Of a stretch of DNA of 64,000 nucleotides, positions 63,677 through 64,000 are shown in pieces. This DNA comes from a bacterium (lineage in GTDB: Bacteria > Planctomycetota > Planctomycetia > Kolteriales > Kolteriaceae), in the NCBI GenBank assembly GCA_019753235.1, contig JAIELF010000007.1, forward strand, positions 26,081-90,080, written 5' to 3'. Below the pieces are notes generated by a model, which saw only the letters and a list, made by a program, of their open reading frames with translations, was not told the origin of the DNA and searched no databases. The stretch's first letter is position 1, and the number at the start of each line of letters is the position of its first letter. A program made the translations under genes and the position numbers.

Positions 63677-64000
63677 GACGAAAACTTCACTGGGGAGCCA
63701 GACCGAACCTTCGGGATCGAGCCGAAGACGTTGATGTCCAAATCCAGCGACTCAAGGTCATCGACCGCATGAATGCGCTGATCCGAGCCGGCCCGAACCA
63801 TGGATGACAACGCGTAAGCCAGCAGACCCAGGGCGGCCCCGATGGCGATATTCCGAGCCGTCCGCGGGCGAATCGGGTCTAGATCAATGACCCCCGGCCG
63901 AACAACCACTCGACCAATCGGTCGATCGAGCGTTGCCGTCGCGGCGGTCACAGGGGTCGTCGGCATGGTGGTGACGGTGGCTGCCGGCGCCGTCAAAACG
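63673..64000 (-). CDS. Wzz-like polysaccharide chain-length protein, C-terminal part
   Basis: The frame enters from the right edge, so only the last 108 or so codons are seen. A Thr/Pro/Ala-rich linker is followed by a transmembrane helix (RNIAIGAALGLLAYALSSMV) and a short cytoplasmic tail with DQRIHAVDDLESLDLDINVF and GSIP. This is the C-terminal membrane segment and activation tail of Wzz/GumC-type proteins that stimulate BY-kinases. The TTG at 63996 is not a real start. It overlaps the kinase gene by four bases. Confidence 0.75.
   Translation of the reverse strand, partial: VLTAPAATVTTMPTTPVTAATATLDRPIGRVVVRPGVIDLDPIRPRTARNIAIGAALGLLAYALSSMVRAGSDQRIHAVDDLESLDLDINVFGSIPKVRSGSPVKFSS

Noticed and set aside
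1..64000. CRISPR arrays, insertion sequences, prophage and tRNA or rRNA genes
   Set aside because: No regularly spaced repeats, transposase or integrase motifs, or tRNA cloverleaf with CCA-like end was recognised by eye; a dedicated search would be needed to exclude small ones.

Overview
The window reads as chromosomal DNA of a flagellated member of the Planctomycetota. This is an inference from content: a 3-keto-disaccharide hydrolase (DUF1080) protein, a secreted Pro-rich protein with the YGYxPTxW-type motif, a CxxxxCH cytochrome-like secreted protein, a DUF697 protein, a very large alpha-2-macroglobulin, a B12-dependent ribonucleotide reductase with a Cys-rich tail, and many secreted proteins of unknown function. 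I saw no rRNA, tRNA, CRISPR array, insertion sequence or prophage. Base composition and coding style look even throughout. About 53 genes are called, including two cut by the window edges.

Layout. 1-8011: end of mfd, a parvulin-type prolyl isomerase, a cupin, several secreted proteins, a small protein ending in an L7/L12-like segment, and dcd. 8130-11942: nrdJ, closed by a strong terminator. 12065-18183: a PilZ protein, two large secreted proteins, an M20 dipeptidase and the peroxiredoxin bcp. 18252-24026: a 1924-residue alpha-2-macroglobulin. 24288-33444: a LarA-like racemase, an AI-2E-type permease, an SDR, an SGNH hydrolase, a secreted-type or cytoplasmic alpha/beta-hydrolase-like protein, a D-amino-acid aminotransferase and small unknowns. 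33474-42215: a histidine kinase, dtd, a DUF697 membrane protein, a coiled-coil membrane protein, a Gfo/Idh/MocA oxidoreductase, a Pro-rich secreted protein and msrA.

42447-48148 is a tight five-gene operon. It contains a glycosyltransferase, a protein with two complete WaaP/InaA-type kinase domains, and pgsB, pgsC and a pgsW-like gene for poly-gamma-glutamate. Four of the five genes are joined by ATGA stop/start overlaps. It is followed by an OmpR-type regulator, a WcaF-like acetyltransferase, tsaB and a small secreted Gln-rich protein.

51776-62188 (minus strand) is a flagellar operon transcribed flgF, flgG, flgA, flgH, flgI, flgJ, flgN-like, flgK, flgL, fliW, csrA. It builds the rod, the P- and L-rings and the hook-filament junction, and it ends with the FliW/CsrA post-transcriptional switch. 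Upstream of it (62429-64000) are a BY-kinase-like protein with a broken P-loop and the C-terminal end of a Wzz-like chain-length protein, part of an exopolysaccharide locus that runs off the window.

The most unusual items are the tandem-kinase/poly-gamma-glutamate operon, the degenerate BY-kinase, FlgL enlarged by three internal repeats, FlgH without a clear lipobox, and the L7/L12-tail protein.
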